NCBI GenBank assembly: GCA_913043015.1
Contig: CAJWKX010000009.1
Location: forward strand, 1 to 15,284
Length of the DNA stretch: 15,284 nucleotides
Reading direction: 5' to 3'
Origin: an uncultured Candidatus Pelagibacter sp.
GTDB lineage: Bacteria; Pseudomonadota; Alphaproteobacteria; Pelagibacterales; Pelagibacteraceae
Under the pieces are notes generated by a model. That model was given only the letters and a program-made list of their open reading frames with translations, searched no databases and had not been told where the DNA came from. Each line of letters starts with the position of its first letter. The first letter of the stretch is position 1. This document shows positions 7,761 through 15,284 of the stretch, in pieces. The position numbers and the translations under genes were made by a program.

Positions 7761-7768
7761 AAAGAAAA

Positions 7769-9322
7769 ATGTTAAATAGAAGAGCAGATAAACTTGAATT
7801 ATTGAGAATAGCTGAAGCAGTAGCTTTAGAGAAATCAATAGACAAAGAATTAATTATAGATTCTATGGAAAATGGAATTGCAAAAGCCGCAAAATCAAGA
7901 TTTGGATCTGAAAATGATATCAAAGTTTTAATTAATAGAGATAGTGGTGATATTGGAATTTTTAGAAAACTGACAATTGTTGAAAAACCAGAAAATATCA
8001 ATTTAGAAATAAGTTTGGATCAAGCAGTAGTATTAAATGAGGAAAACAAAATAAAAAAAATTGGTGATGAAGTTTTACAACCTTTACCTTCTTTTGATTT
8101 TGGAAGAATAGCTGCTCAAACAGCAAAACAAGTCATTAATTTTAATGTAAGAGAAGCTGAGAGAGAAAGACAATACAACGACTATATTGATAAAAAAGAT
8201 ACTATTTTAAGCGGAATAGTGAAGAGATTAGAATTTGGCAATATAATAGTTGATCTTGGAAGAGCTGAAGCAATTATTCAAAAAAATGAAATGATACCTA
8301 GAGAAAATATTAAAGCAGGAGATAGGGTAAAAGCTTATTGCCTTGATGTTAGAAGAGAACCAAGAGGACAACAAATTTTTCTTTCGAGAGCACATCCTAA
8401 GTTTATGGAAAAATTATTTTTACAGGAAGTACCAGAAATTTATGATGGATTAATTGAAATAAAATCATCAGCAAGAGACCCTGGCAGCAGAGCTAAAATA
8501 TGCGTTAAAGCGATCGACACGTCGTTAGATCCAGTGGGTGCGTGTGTCGGAATGAGAGGAAGCAGAGTACAAGCAGTTGTCAATGAATTACAAGGAGAAA
8601 AAATAGATATAGTTAATTGGTCAGAAGATCCTGCAGCAATAGTAGCAAATGCTTTATCACCAGCAGAAGTTCAAAGAGTTAATGTGGATAATGAATTAAA
8701 AAAATTAGATGTAATTCTTAGCGAAGAGAACTTAAGTAAAGCTATTGGTAGAAGAGGGCAAAATGTAAGGTTAGCAACTAAACTTTTAAATTATGAAATC
8801 AACATAATGACAGACCAAGAAGATTCTGAAAGAAGGCAAATTGAATTTAAAGAGAAAACCGATAACTTTGTTAAAAATCTAGAATTAGATGAGACATTGG
8901 GCCAATTACTAGTGGCCGAAGGATTTTCTAGCATAGATGATATTAAAGATAGTTCAGTTGAAGCTTTTACAAAAATAGAAGGCATAGAAGAAGAAACTGC
9001 TAATGAACTTATTGAAAGGGCAAAAGAATTTCATCAAAAGGATCAAGAGGAAATTTCAAAAAGAATTAAAGATCTTGGATTAGACAATGAGCTAATTACT
9101 CATAAGGGTTTAACTCCAGGAATGTTAGTTACTCTTGGTGAACAAAAAATTTTAACTCTTAATGATTTTGCAGATCTTTCTTCTGATGAACTTACAGGCA
9201 CATATGATGTAGTTAAAGGGCAAAGAATTAAAATCAAAGGATATTTAGAGGATTTTGCACTTTCAAAAAAAGAAGCTGATGATTTAATTATGTCTGCCAG
9301 AGATAAGATTTTTAAAAATTGA
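7769..9322 (+). CDS. nusA: Transcription termination/antitermination factor NusA
   Basis: NusA binds RNA polymerase and nascent RNA and modulates pausing, intrinsic termination and antitermination. The 517-residue product begins with the usual polymerase-binding domain (ADKLELLRIAEAVALEKSID). An S1 domain lies at about residues 145-195 and two KH domains follow, with VGMRGSRVQAV near 260 and AIGRRGQNVRLA near 325. Two helix-hairpin-helix-like acidic repeats occur at about 374-420 and 447-517, as in other proteobacteria. The ATG at 7769 follows a GGAAG ribosome site and gives a normal N-terminus. The rimP gene, which usually precedes nusA, is absent here, and infB follows after 10 bases. A terminator hairpin in the leader suggests regulation by readthrough, possibly by NusA itself, as known for E. 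coli nusA; this is inference. Confidence 0.97.
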   Translation: MLNRRADKLELLRIAEAVALEKSIDKELIIDSMENGIAKAAKSRFGSENDIKVLINRDSGDIGIFRKLTIVEKPENINLEISLDQAVVLNEENKIKKIGDEVLQPLPSFDFGRIAAQTAKQVINFNVREAERERQYNDYIDKKDTILSGIVKRLEFGNIIVDLGRAEAIIQKNEMIPRENIKAGDRVKAYCLDVRREPRGQQIFLSRAHPKFMEKLFLQEVPEIYDGLIEIKSSARDPGSRAKICVKAIDTSLDPVGACVGMRGSRVQAVVNELQGEKIDIVNWSEDPAAIVANALSPAEVQRVNVDNELKKLDVILSEENLSKAIGRRGQNVRLATKLLNYEINIMTDQEDSERRQIEFKEKTDNFVKNLELDETLGQLLVAEGFSSIDDIKDSSVEAFTKIEGIEEETANELIERAKEFHQKDQEEISKRIKDLGLDNELITHKGLTPGMLVTLGEQKILTLNDFADLSSDELTGTYDVVKGQRIKIKGYLEDFALSKKEADDLIMSARDKIFKN

Positions 9323-9332
9323 AAGATGATAA

Positions 9333-11543
9333 ATGGAGAAAAAAAAAACAAAGTTAACAATTTCAGGAAGCTCAAAAAAAACTATAAGCAGTATTGAGCT
9401 AGCAAAATTAAAAGGAAAAAATTCAGTTATAATTGAAAAGAAATTAGGTAGATTTGGAAATAAACCAAGTTTTACAAAAACAAATAATCAAAAAACTTCT
9501 TTTAAATCAAAACCTCCTTTTATTTTTAAAGAACCAAAATTTTCTAAACCATCTACAACTTCAACTAATGACTTTGAAAAAAGAAAACTAGCTGAACAAC
9601 GTGCAACTAGAAGATTGAAAGGAGAACTTCCCCAGAGAGGGAAATCAGGGTCAAAAAAACGTGAACTAAAATTAACTATATCTAGAGCCTTAAGCGATGA
9701 CGATATAGAAACAAAAGGAAGAAGTTTAGCTTCATTAAGGAGAGCAAGACAAAAAGAAAATAGAGATCTTAAAAAAGAAGAGATCAAGGAGAATTTAAAA
9801 CCCATAAAGCGAGATGTTAAAATACCAGAAGTAATTACAATTCGAGAACTAGCAAATAGAATGGCAGAACAATCAAGCAATATTATTAAACACCTTTTAG
9901 GGATGGGAGTTACAGCAACAATTAATCATAGTATTAATGCTGATATTGCCGAATATTTAGTTCAAGAATTTGGTCACAATCCAATCAAAGAGCAAAAAGC
10001 TGGGGAAATTATAAAAAAAATAAAAGAAGTTAAAAAAGAAAATTTAAAAAATCGTCCACCAATCGTTACTGTTATGGGCCATGTTGATCATGGAAAAACA
10101 TCTGTATTAGATGTTTTAAGAAAATCAAATGTTGTTTCAGGTGAATTTGGAGGTATCACTCAACATATAGGCGCATATCAAATAAATTATAATTCAAATA
10201 AGATTACATTTATTGACACGCCTGGTCATGCTGCATTTACAGAAATGAGAGCTAGAGGATCAAAATTAACTGATATAGTCATTTTAATTGTAGCAGCAGA
10301 TGATGGAGTAAAACCACAAACTGTGGAATCCATAAAACATGCTAAAGCAGCAAATGTTCCAATAGTAGTTGCAATTAATAAATGCGATTTACCAGATGCA
10401 GATCCTCAGAAAATAAAAAATCAATTGCTTGAGTATGAATTAATTGCTGAAGAACTGTCAGGAGATACTTTGATAATTGAGATCTCAACAAAAACAAAAC
10501 AGAATTTAGATAAATTATTAGAGTCAGTTTTACTTCAGGCTGAATTATTAGATTTAAAAACAGATTATGAGTCAAAAGCAACTGGAACTGTTTTAGAGTC
10601 CAAGATTGATGTTGGTAGAGGTCCAATTGTAAATATTATTGTGACTTCTGGCACATTAATAAAAAGTGATTACTTTGTTAGTGGATTAAAATGGGGAAAA
10701 GTTAGAGCAATAATTAATGATACTGGAACCAATGTAAATGAGGCTTATCCCGCTACTCCCGTAGAAGTATTAGGTATTAATGGAGCTGCTAGAGCAGGTG
10801 ATGATTTTATAGTTTTAGAAAGTGAGAAAGAAGCTAAATCTCTTTGTGATGCTAGAATTCAAGAAAAACAAGAGAGTAATAATCCTTTAACTTTTGTAAC
10901 ACAAGATTCAGCATTTAAAGATAAAACTTCAGAAGAGTTAAATATAATTATTAAATCTGATGTTCATGGCTCATCGGAAGCAATAAAAAATGCTATTTCT
11001 CAAATTAAACATGACGAAATTAAGTCAAAAATAATACTATCTGATATTGGAATGGTAACTGAAACTGATGTTTCATTAGCGAAGGCATCAAATGCAGTTC
11101 TAGTGGCATTTAATGTTAAACCAAGCAAGGAAGCAAAAAAACTTGCCGAACAAGAAAAGATAGCAATTTATTCTTATAACATAATTTATGAAGTATTAGA
11201 TTTTATTAAAAATAAAATGTCAGACTTATTAACACCAGATGTTCAAGAAAAAATTATTGGATCAGCTGAAATTCTTGAAATATTTAAAGTTTCAAGAGTT
11301 GGCAAAGTCGCTGGATCAAAGGTTATCGAAGGCGAAATATTACAAGATTCAGATGCTCGAGTGATTAGAGATGGTACAATCATATTTAAAGGCAAAATTG
11401 GATCTATTTACAGAGAAAAAAATCAAGCAAAGCAAGTTTCTGCTGGCTTAGAATGTGGTATTACAATCAAAGATTTTAATGATTTTCATAAAAAAGATAT
11501 AATTGAGGCTTATAATTTAACGGTAACAGAGAGAAGAATTTAA
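9333..11543 (+). CDS. infB: Translation initiation factor IF-2
   Basis: IF-2 is the GTPase that brings initiator fMet-tRNA to the 30S subunit and promotes subunit joining. The 736-residue product starts with a lysine-rich, low-complexity region with the alphaproteobacterial beginning KLTISGSSK. An IF2-N helical domain follows at about residues 164-215 (TIRELANRMAEQ). The GTPase domain has G1 GHVDHGKT at 249-256, G3 DTPGH from 295 and G4 NKCD at 349-352. The C-terminal beta-barrel and tRNA-binding domains follow, and the end is complete. It begins 10 bases after nusA. The small ylxR (DUF448) RNA-binding gene often found between nusA and infB is missing. Only a weak purine stretch precedes the ATG. 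Confidence 0.98.
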   Translation: MEKKKTKLTISGSSKKTISSIELAKLKGKNSVIIEKKLGRFGNKPSFTKTNNQKTSFKSKPPFIFKEPKFSKPSTTSTNDFEKRKLAEQRATRRLKGELPQRGKSGSKKRELKLTISRALSDDDIETKGRSLASLRRARQKENRDLKKEEIKENLKPIKRDVKIPEVITIRELANRMAEQSSNIIKHLLGMGVTATINHSINADIAEYLVQEFGHNPIKEQKAGEIIKKIKEVKKENLKNRPPIVTVMGHVDHGKTSVLDVLRKSNVVSGEFGGITQHIGAYQINYNSNKITFIDTPGHAAFTEMRARGSKLTDIVILIVAADDGVKPQTVESIKHAKAANVPIVVAINKCDLPDADPQKIKNQLLEYELIAEELSGDTLIIEISTKTKQNLDKLLESVLLQAELLDLKTDYESKATGTVLESKIDVGRGPIVNIIVTSGTLIKSDYFVSGLKWGKVRAIINDTGTNVNEAYPATPVEVLGINGAARAGDDFIVLESEKEAKSLCDARIQEKQESNNPLTFVTQDSAFKDKTSEELNIIIKSDVHGSSEAIKNAISQIKHDEIKSKIILSDIGMVTETDVSLAKASNAVLVAFNVKPSKEAKKLAEQEKIAIYSYNIIYEVLDFIKNKMSDLLTPDVQEKIIGSAEILEIFKVSRVGKVAGSKVIEGEILQDSDARVIRDGTIIFKGKIGSIYREKNQAKQVSAGLECGITIKDFNDFHKKDIIEAYNLTVTERRI

Positions 11544-11547
11544 TATT

Positions 11548-11913
11548 ATGAGCAAACTTGGAAAACCTGTTACACAAAGACAATTAAGAGTTGGAGAAAT
11601 GATAAAGCAAGCTTTAGGGATGATTTTTTTAAGAAGTGAGGCAAAACTGCCCAATCTTGAAACAAGAGAAATTACAGTTACAGAGGTAAGAATGAGCCAA
11701 GATCTTAAAACTGCTAAAGCATTTGTATTACCATTAGGAGGAAAAAATTCTCAGGAAGTAATTGAAAAACTAAAAGAATTTTCATTTGTAATTAGAAAGG
11801 TATTGTCAAAAAAAATAACTATGAAATTTCTTCCGAAGCTTCTTTTTGTTAAAGATGAATCCTTTGATTATGCTGAAAAAATTGAGAACTTAATAAAACA
11901 AACACATAAATAA
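11548..11913 (+). CDS. rbfA: 30S ribosome-binding factor RbfA
   Basis: RbfA binds the immature 30S subunit and helps late 16S rRNA processing. The 121-residue product has the family KH-type fold. Visible motifs are RQLRVGEMIKQAL near the start, the conserved ITVTEVRMSQDLKTAKAFV strand-turn, and P-K-L-L-F-V-K-D-E-S-F-D-Y near the C-terminus. The length is normal. It starts 4 bases after infB, and its stop codon overlaps the rpsO ribosome-binding site. The truB gene, a common neighbour between rbfA and rpsO, is not present. Confidence 0.95.
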   Translation: MSKLGKPVTQRQLRVGEMIKQALGMIFLRSEAKLPNLETREITVTEVRMSQDLKTAKAFVLPLGGKNSQEVIEKLKEFSFVIRKVLSKKITMKFLPKLLFVKDESFDYAEKIENLIKQTHK

Positions 11914-11916
11914 GGA
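11912..11916 (+). promoter_or_regulatory. Shine-Dalgarno of rpsO
   Basis: AAGGA overlaps the rbfA stop codon and lies 4 bases before the rpsO ATG, so rbfA termination and rpsO initiation are probably coupled. Most other genes in this run lack a recognisable site. Confidence 0.65.
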
Positions 11917-11920
11917 AAAT

Positions 11921-12169
11921 ATGACAAAAAAAGTAAAAGAATTAGTACTGCACGGAAAGGACACAGGATCTTCAGAAGTGCAAGTTGCTCAACTAACAAA
12001 TAAAATTGAAAATATATCTAAACATATAAAAAAATCTAAGAAGGATAAACACTCATCTGTTGGTTTGCTAAAAGCGGTAAATAGAAGAAAAAAATTATTA
12101 GATTACTTGAAAAAAAATAAAGTAGAATCATACAAAGCAGTAATATCGAAATTAAATTTAAGGAAGTAA
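11921..12169 (+). CDS. rpsO: 30S ribosomal protein S15
   Basis: S15 is a primary 16S rRNA-binding protein of the small subunit. The 82-residue product carries the conserved DTGSSEVQVAQLT segment and the C-terminal HSSVGLLKAVNRRKKLLDYL helices. It is about 7 residues shorter than E. coli S15 (89), all at the N-terminus before the D-T-G-S turn. No upstream in-frame start is available, because a stop lies five codons before the ATG. A good AAGGA ribosome site supports this start. It is directly followed by pnp with no gap, the widely conserved rpsO-pnp pair. Confidence 0.97.
   Translation: MTKKVKELVLHGKDTGSSEVQVAQLTNKIENISKHIKKSKKDKHSSVGLLKAVNRRKKLLDYLKKNKVESYKAVISKLNLRK
12161..12166 (+). promoter_or_regulatory. 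Shine-Dalgarno of pnp
   Basis: AGGAAG lies in the last codons of rpsO, immediately before its TAA stop, which itself abuts the pnp ATG. Initiation at pnp is therefore likely to depend on ribosomes finishing rpsO. Confidence 0.6.
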
Positions 12170-14242
12170 ATGTTTAAAATATATAAAAAAGAAATAGAGT
12201 TAGCCGGCAAAAAAATAAGCTTGGAAACTGGTAAAATAGCTAGACAAGCAGATGGTGCAATTATTGCTACATGTGGAGAAACAGTAGTAATAGCAACAGC
12301 TGTGGGTGCAAAAAAAGTTAATCCAGAAATGGATTATTTTCCATTGCAGATAAATTATCAGGAAAAATATTATGCAGCTGGTAAAATTCCTGGTGGATAT
12401 TTTAAAAGAGAAGCAAGACCAACAGAAGCTGAGACGTTAATTTCGCGATTAATAGACAGACCTATTAGACCTTTGTTTCCAGAAGAATTTAGAAATGAAG
12501 TGCAAGTTTTACCAACAGTACTTTCATATGATGGTGTAAATGAACCAGATGTATTATCTATAATTGCATGTTCAGCAGCACTAGCAATATCTGGAATGCC
12601 TTTTCAAGGACCAGTTGGAGCTTCAAGAGTTGGTTATATAGATGAAAAGTATGTATTAAATCCATCTAAAGAAGAAATTGAAAAATCTAAATTAGATTTA
12701 GTAGTTGCTGGAACTAAAGATGCGGTTTTAATGGTAGAATCTGAAGCATCAGGTTTATCAGAAAAAGTAATGTTAGATGCAGTTAAATTTGGACATGAAA
12801 AATTTGTTCCAGTTATTGAAGCAATTGAAAAGTTAGTAAAAGATTGTGGCAAAGAACAGTGGGTTGTTGAAAAGAAAGATTTATCTGAATTAGAAAATAA
12901 AATTTCAGATAGCTTTAAAAAAGACTTAACAAAAGCATTTTCTATTAAAGACAAACAAGAAAGATCCAATTTAATTGGTGAAATTACAACTACATGTAAA
13001 GAAATGTTTGAAGGTGATGAAACTTATTCTGATTTAGATATTTCAATGACTTTAAAAAAAGTTGAAAAGAAAATTGTTAGAACTGACATCTTAAAAAACA
13101 AATCGAGAATTGATGGACGTTCATTAACTGATGTAAGACAAATTGATTGTCAAGTTGGTGTTTTACCAAGAACTCATGGATCGGCTTTGTTTACAAGGGG
13201 AGAGACACAAGCTTTAGTAACACTAACCTTAGGAACCTCAGAAGATGAACAAAGAGTTGAAAGCCTTGAGGGGTTAAAGAGACATAGATTTATGCTTCAT
13301 TATAATTTTCCTCCTTTTTCTGTTGGTGAAGTTGGTAGAATTGGTACTGGCAGAAGAGAAATCGGCCATGGCAAATTAGCTTGGAGAGCACTAAATTCAT
13401 CATTACCAGCACAAGAAAAATTTCCATATACTTACAGAGTTGTATCTGAAATTACCGAGTCAAACGGATCTTCTTCAATGGCTACAGTTTGTGGCGCATC
13501 TTTAGCGTTAATGGATGCAGGTGTACCAATGAAAGATTCTGTAGCAGGTATAGCTATGGGATTAATTAAAGAAGGAGATGATTTTTCAGTTCTTTCAGAT
13601 ATTCTAGGTGACGAAGATCACTTAGGAGATATGGATTTTAAAGTAGCTGGTACTAAAGATGGGATTACTTCTTTACAAATGGATATTAAAATAACAGGAA
13701 TAACCTTTGAAATAATGGACCAAGCATTATCACAAGCTAAAGATGGCAGAATTCATATCTTAGGTGAGATGGCAAAAGCTTTAACTGGCTCAAGAGATAC
13801 AGTTTCTAAATATACTCCAAAAATAGAAACAGTTATGGTTGATAAAAAAGATATAGCAGCCGTAATTGGAAAAGGTGGAGCAACTATAAGAGAAATTGTT
13901 GAGCTATCGGGAGCAAAAGTAGATGTAAAAGACACAGGCGAAGTAACTGTAGCTGCTCCAGATGAAGAATCTAGACTTAAAGCAATGAAAATGATCAAAG
14001 ACATTATTGCTAAGCCTGAAATGAATAAAATTTATAAAGGTAAAGTAATTAAAATTATGGAATTTGGAGCTTTTGTAAATTTCTTAGGTAAACAAGATGG
14101 TCTAGTTCACATATCAGAACTTGCTCCTAAAAGAGTAGCTAAAGTTACCGATGTTGTTAAAGAAGGCGATGAAGTTACTGTTAAAGTAATTGGATTTGAT
14201 AGAGGTAAAGTTAAATTATCTATCAAACAAGCTGTTGCTTAA
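12170..14242 (+). CDS. pnp: Polyribonucleotide nucleotidyltransferase (PNPase)
   Basis: PNPase degrades RNA 3' to 5' by phosphorolysis and is a core RNA-turnover enzyme. The 690-residue product has two RNase PH-like domains joined by a helical linker. The active second domain keeps D483, D489 and K491 in DHLGDMDFK, matching E. coli D486/D492/K494. A KH domain ([12 protein letters not shown] near 565) and an S1 domain (about 624-690, [13 protein letters not shown]) bind RNA. The protein stops soon after the S1 domain without the C-terminal tail of longer homologues (E. coli 711). Its ATG follows the rpsO stop with no gap. It ends the plus-strand run, with its TAA overlapping the fabI stop and no terminator hairpin after it. 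Confidence 0.98.
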   Translation: MFKIYKKEIELAGKKISLETGKIARQADGAIIATCGETVVIATAVGAKKVNPEMDYFPLQINYQEKYYAAGKIPGGYFKREARPTEAETLISRLIDRPIRPLFPEEFRNEVQVLPTVLSYDGVNEPDVLSIIACSAALAISGMPFQGPVGASRVGYIDEKYVLNPSKEEIEKSKLDLVVAGTKDAVLMVESEASGLSEKVMLDAVKFGHEKFVPVIEAIEKLVKDCGKEQWVVEKKDLSELENKISDSFKKDLTKAFSIKDKQERSNLIGEITTTCKEMFEGDETYSDLDISMTLKKVEKKIVRTDILKNKSRIDGRSLTDVRQIDCQVGVLPRTHGSALFTRGETQALVTLTLGTSEDEQRVESLEGLKRHRFMLHYNFPPFSVGEVGRIGTGRREIGHGKLAWRALNSSLPAQEKFPYTYRVVSEITESNGSSSMATVCGASLALMDAGVPMKDSVAGIAMGLIKEGDDFSVLSDILGDEDHLGDMDFKVAGTKDGITSLQMDIKITGITFEIMDQALSQAKDGRIHILGEMAKALTGSRDTVSKYTPKIETVMVDKKDIAAVIGKGGATIREIVELSGAKVDVKDTGEVTVAAPDEESRLKAMKMIKDIIAKPEMNKIYKGKVIKIMEFGAFVNFLGKQDGLVHISELAPKRVAKVTDVVKEGDEVTVKVIGFDRGKVKLSIKQAVA

Positions 14243-15024
14243 GACATATTTTTTGGATTAGGCATTCCAACTTTATTGTAACCCGCATCCACGTAATGTA
14301 TTTCACCTGTAACTGCTCCAGCAAGATCACTTAATAGATATAAAGCTGAATTGCCTACGTCATCAATATCTATATTTCTTTTTAATAAAGAATGATCCTC
14401 ATTCCACTTATATAGAAATTTTGCATCACCAATAGCTGATGCTGCTAGAGTTTTAATTGGGCCAGCACTTATAGCATTTACTCTAATTTTTTTCTCCCCA
14501 AGATCTCTTGCAAGATATTTTACACTTGCTTCTAAAGCAGATTTACAAACACCCATTACATTATAGTTTGGAATTACTTTTGTAGACTCATACGTAAGTG
14601 TAAGCATACTTCCGCCCTCCTTCATAATTTTAGAAGCTTCTTTCGCTACTTCTGTAAAAGAGAAGCAAGAAATTAACATACTTTTTAAAAAGTTTTCTCT
14701 AGTTGTATTTAAATATTTACCTGATAATTCAGATCTATCAGAAAAAGCTATCGCGTGTACTACAAAATCTAATTCACCCCATTTACTTTTTATGTCTTCA
14801 AAAAGTTTTACTATTTCATTATTATCTTCAACGTTGCAGCTTAACGTAAAATTTGAATTTAATGATTCAGCTAAAGGTACTACTCTTTTTTTTAATGCAT
14901 CTCCTAAATATGTGAAAGCTAATTCAGCTCCATTTTTAGCTAGTTTTTTAGATATACCCCAAGCGATTGATCTTTCATTCGCCACACCCATGATCAATCC
15001 TTTTTTGCCTTTCATTAAACTCAT
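14239..15024 (-). CDS. fabI: Enoyl-[acyl-carrier-protein] reductase (NADH), FabI
   Basis: FabI reduces trans-2-enoyl-ACP in the last step of each fatty-acid elongation cycle. The 261-residue short-chain dehydrogenase fold shows the FabI form of the nucleotide site ([12 protein letters not shown]), the catalytic Y154-x6-K161 in YNVMGVCK, and the family segment [19 protein letters not shown] at residues 181-197. The tyrosine corresponding to E. coli Y146 is Y145, and the stretch between it and the active-site tyrosine is one residue shorter than in E. coli. Position 93 is Ala, where E. coli has Gly93. The ATG at 15024 lies three bases after the fabB stop, so the two are co-transcribed. Its stop shares the TTAA with pnp. 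Confidence 0.96.
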   Translation of the reverse strand: MSLMKGKKGLIMGVANERSIAWGISKKLAKNGAELAFTYLGDALKKRVVPLAESLNSNFTLSCNVEDNNEIVKLFEDIKSKWGELDFVVHAIAFSDRSELSGKYLNTTRENFLKSMLISCFSFTEVAKEASKIMKEGGSMLTLTYESTKVIPNYNVMGVCKSALEASVKYLARDLGEKKIRVNAISAGPIKTLAASAIGDAKFLYKWNEDHSLLKRNIDIDDVGNSALYLLSDLAGAVTGEIHYVDAGYNKVGMPNPKNMS

Positions 15025-15027
15025 ATA

Positions 15028-15284
15028 TTAAACTTTCTCAAAGACTAAAGTTGCATTAGTTCCACCAAAACCAAAACTGTTAGACATTACAGAGTTTAAT
15101 GTAACATCTTTTTCAACTTTAGTTACTATTGGAAATTTTTTAGCTTCATCATCCATGTCATTTACATTTGCAGAAGCAGCTATGAAATTGTTTTTCATCA
15201 TTATTAAACTATAAATAGCTTCATGAACCGAAGCTGCACCTAAAGGATGGCCTGATAGAGATTTAGTAGAACTAATTTTTGGCA
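15028..15284 (-). CDS. fabB: 3-oxoacyl-ACP synthase I, FabB (C-terminal part, partial)
   Basis: FabB is a condensing enzyme of fatty-acid elongation, needed for the unsaturated branch. The 85 visible C-terminal codons give [16 protein letters not shown], containing an active-site histidine, then [10 protein letters not shown], and end with the family hallmark [17 protein letters not shown]. The closing V-M-S-N-S-F-G-F and the E-A-I-Y-S-L segment favour FabB over FabF. The 5' part, with the catalytic cysteine, lies beyond the right edge. In alphaproteobacteria fabA commonly precedes fabB-fabI, so fabA would be expected next; this cannot be seen here. Confidence 0.93.
   Translation of the reverse strand, partial: PKISSTKSLSGHPLGAASVHEAIYSLIMMKNNFIAASANVNDMDDEAKKFPIVTKVEKDVTLNSVMSNSFGFGGTNATLVFEKV

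Noticed and set aside
7739..7768. An upstream TTG would extend NusA by ten residues.
   Set aside because: The TTG lies in the terminator loop, and the added residues are translated from the hairpin arm and T-run. The ATG at 7769 has a GGAAG site and a normal NusA N-terminus.
9488..9880. Minus-strand open frame of 130 codons inside infB.
   Set aside because: It lies opposite the low-complexity lysine-rich region of IF-2. The serine/phenylalanine-rich translation is what antisense to Lys/Glu codons gives.
14580..14600. One-residue shortening of FabI between Y145 and Y154 compared with E. coli.
   Set aside because: The catalytic residues and surrounding motifs are intact, and single-residue loop differences are normal within the family.
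14600..14900. FabI residue 93 is Ala where E. coli has Gly93, a site of triclosan-resistance mutations.
   Set aside because: Staphylococcus aureus FabI naturally has Ala at the equivalent position and is triclosan-sensitive, so the residue alone does not indicate resistance.

Overview
The window is AT-rich, very compact, ordinary chromosomal DNA from an alphaproteobacterium, most likely the SAR11 clade (Pelagibacterales). Four things point there: the alphaproteobacterial gene order (tsaB-fur-miaB-phoH-ybeY-lnt-metK and nusA-infB-rbfA-rpsO-pnp), a Mur-type Fur without the structural-zinc cysteines, a fabB-fabI pair, and intergenic gaps of 0 to 10 bases almost everywhere. The lineage is inferred from gene order and protein character; no search was run.

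Layout. Bases 2-145 hold the tail of an unrecognised plus-strand gene. It converges on a minus-strand secreted polysaccharide deacetylase (142-1200). The 5' end of the deacetylase overlaps the 5' end of tsaB on the other strand. From tsaB at 1148 to the end of pnp at 14242, twelve plus-strand genes run head to tail: tsaB, fur, miaB, phoH, ybeY, lnt, metK, nusA, infB, rbfA, rpsO and pnp. A minus-strand fatty-acid pair, fabB (partial, running off the right edge) and fabI, converges on pnp. No RNA gene, mobile element, CRISPR array or non-coding stretch over 300 bases was seen.

Function. The first part of the run combines tRNA modification (TsaB for t6A37, MiaB for ms2i6A37), a metal-responsive regulator, rRNA/RNA processing (YbeY, PhoH), lipoprotein acylation (Lnt) and S-adenosylmethionine synthesis (MetK). 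The second part is a transcription-translation-RNA turnover block: NusA, IF2, RbfA, S15 and PNPase. The only real spacer in the run is 102 bases between metK and nusA. It holds a near-perfect intrinsic terminator whose T-tract abuts the nusA Shine-Dalgarno sequence, so it is probably an attenuator inside the nusA leader.

I see no undescribed multi-gene system. The points most worth checking are the nusA leader hairpin, the opposite-strand overlap of the tsaB and deacetylase 5' ends, the identical TTAA double-stop at both convergent junctions, the absence of several genes often found in these clusters, and long poly-A runs inside ybeY.
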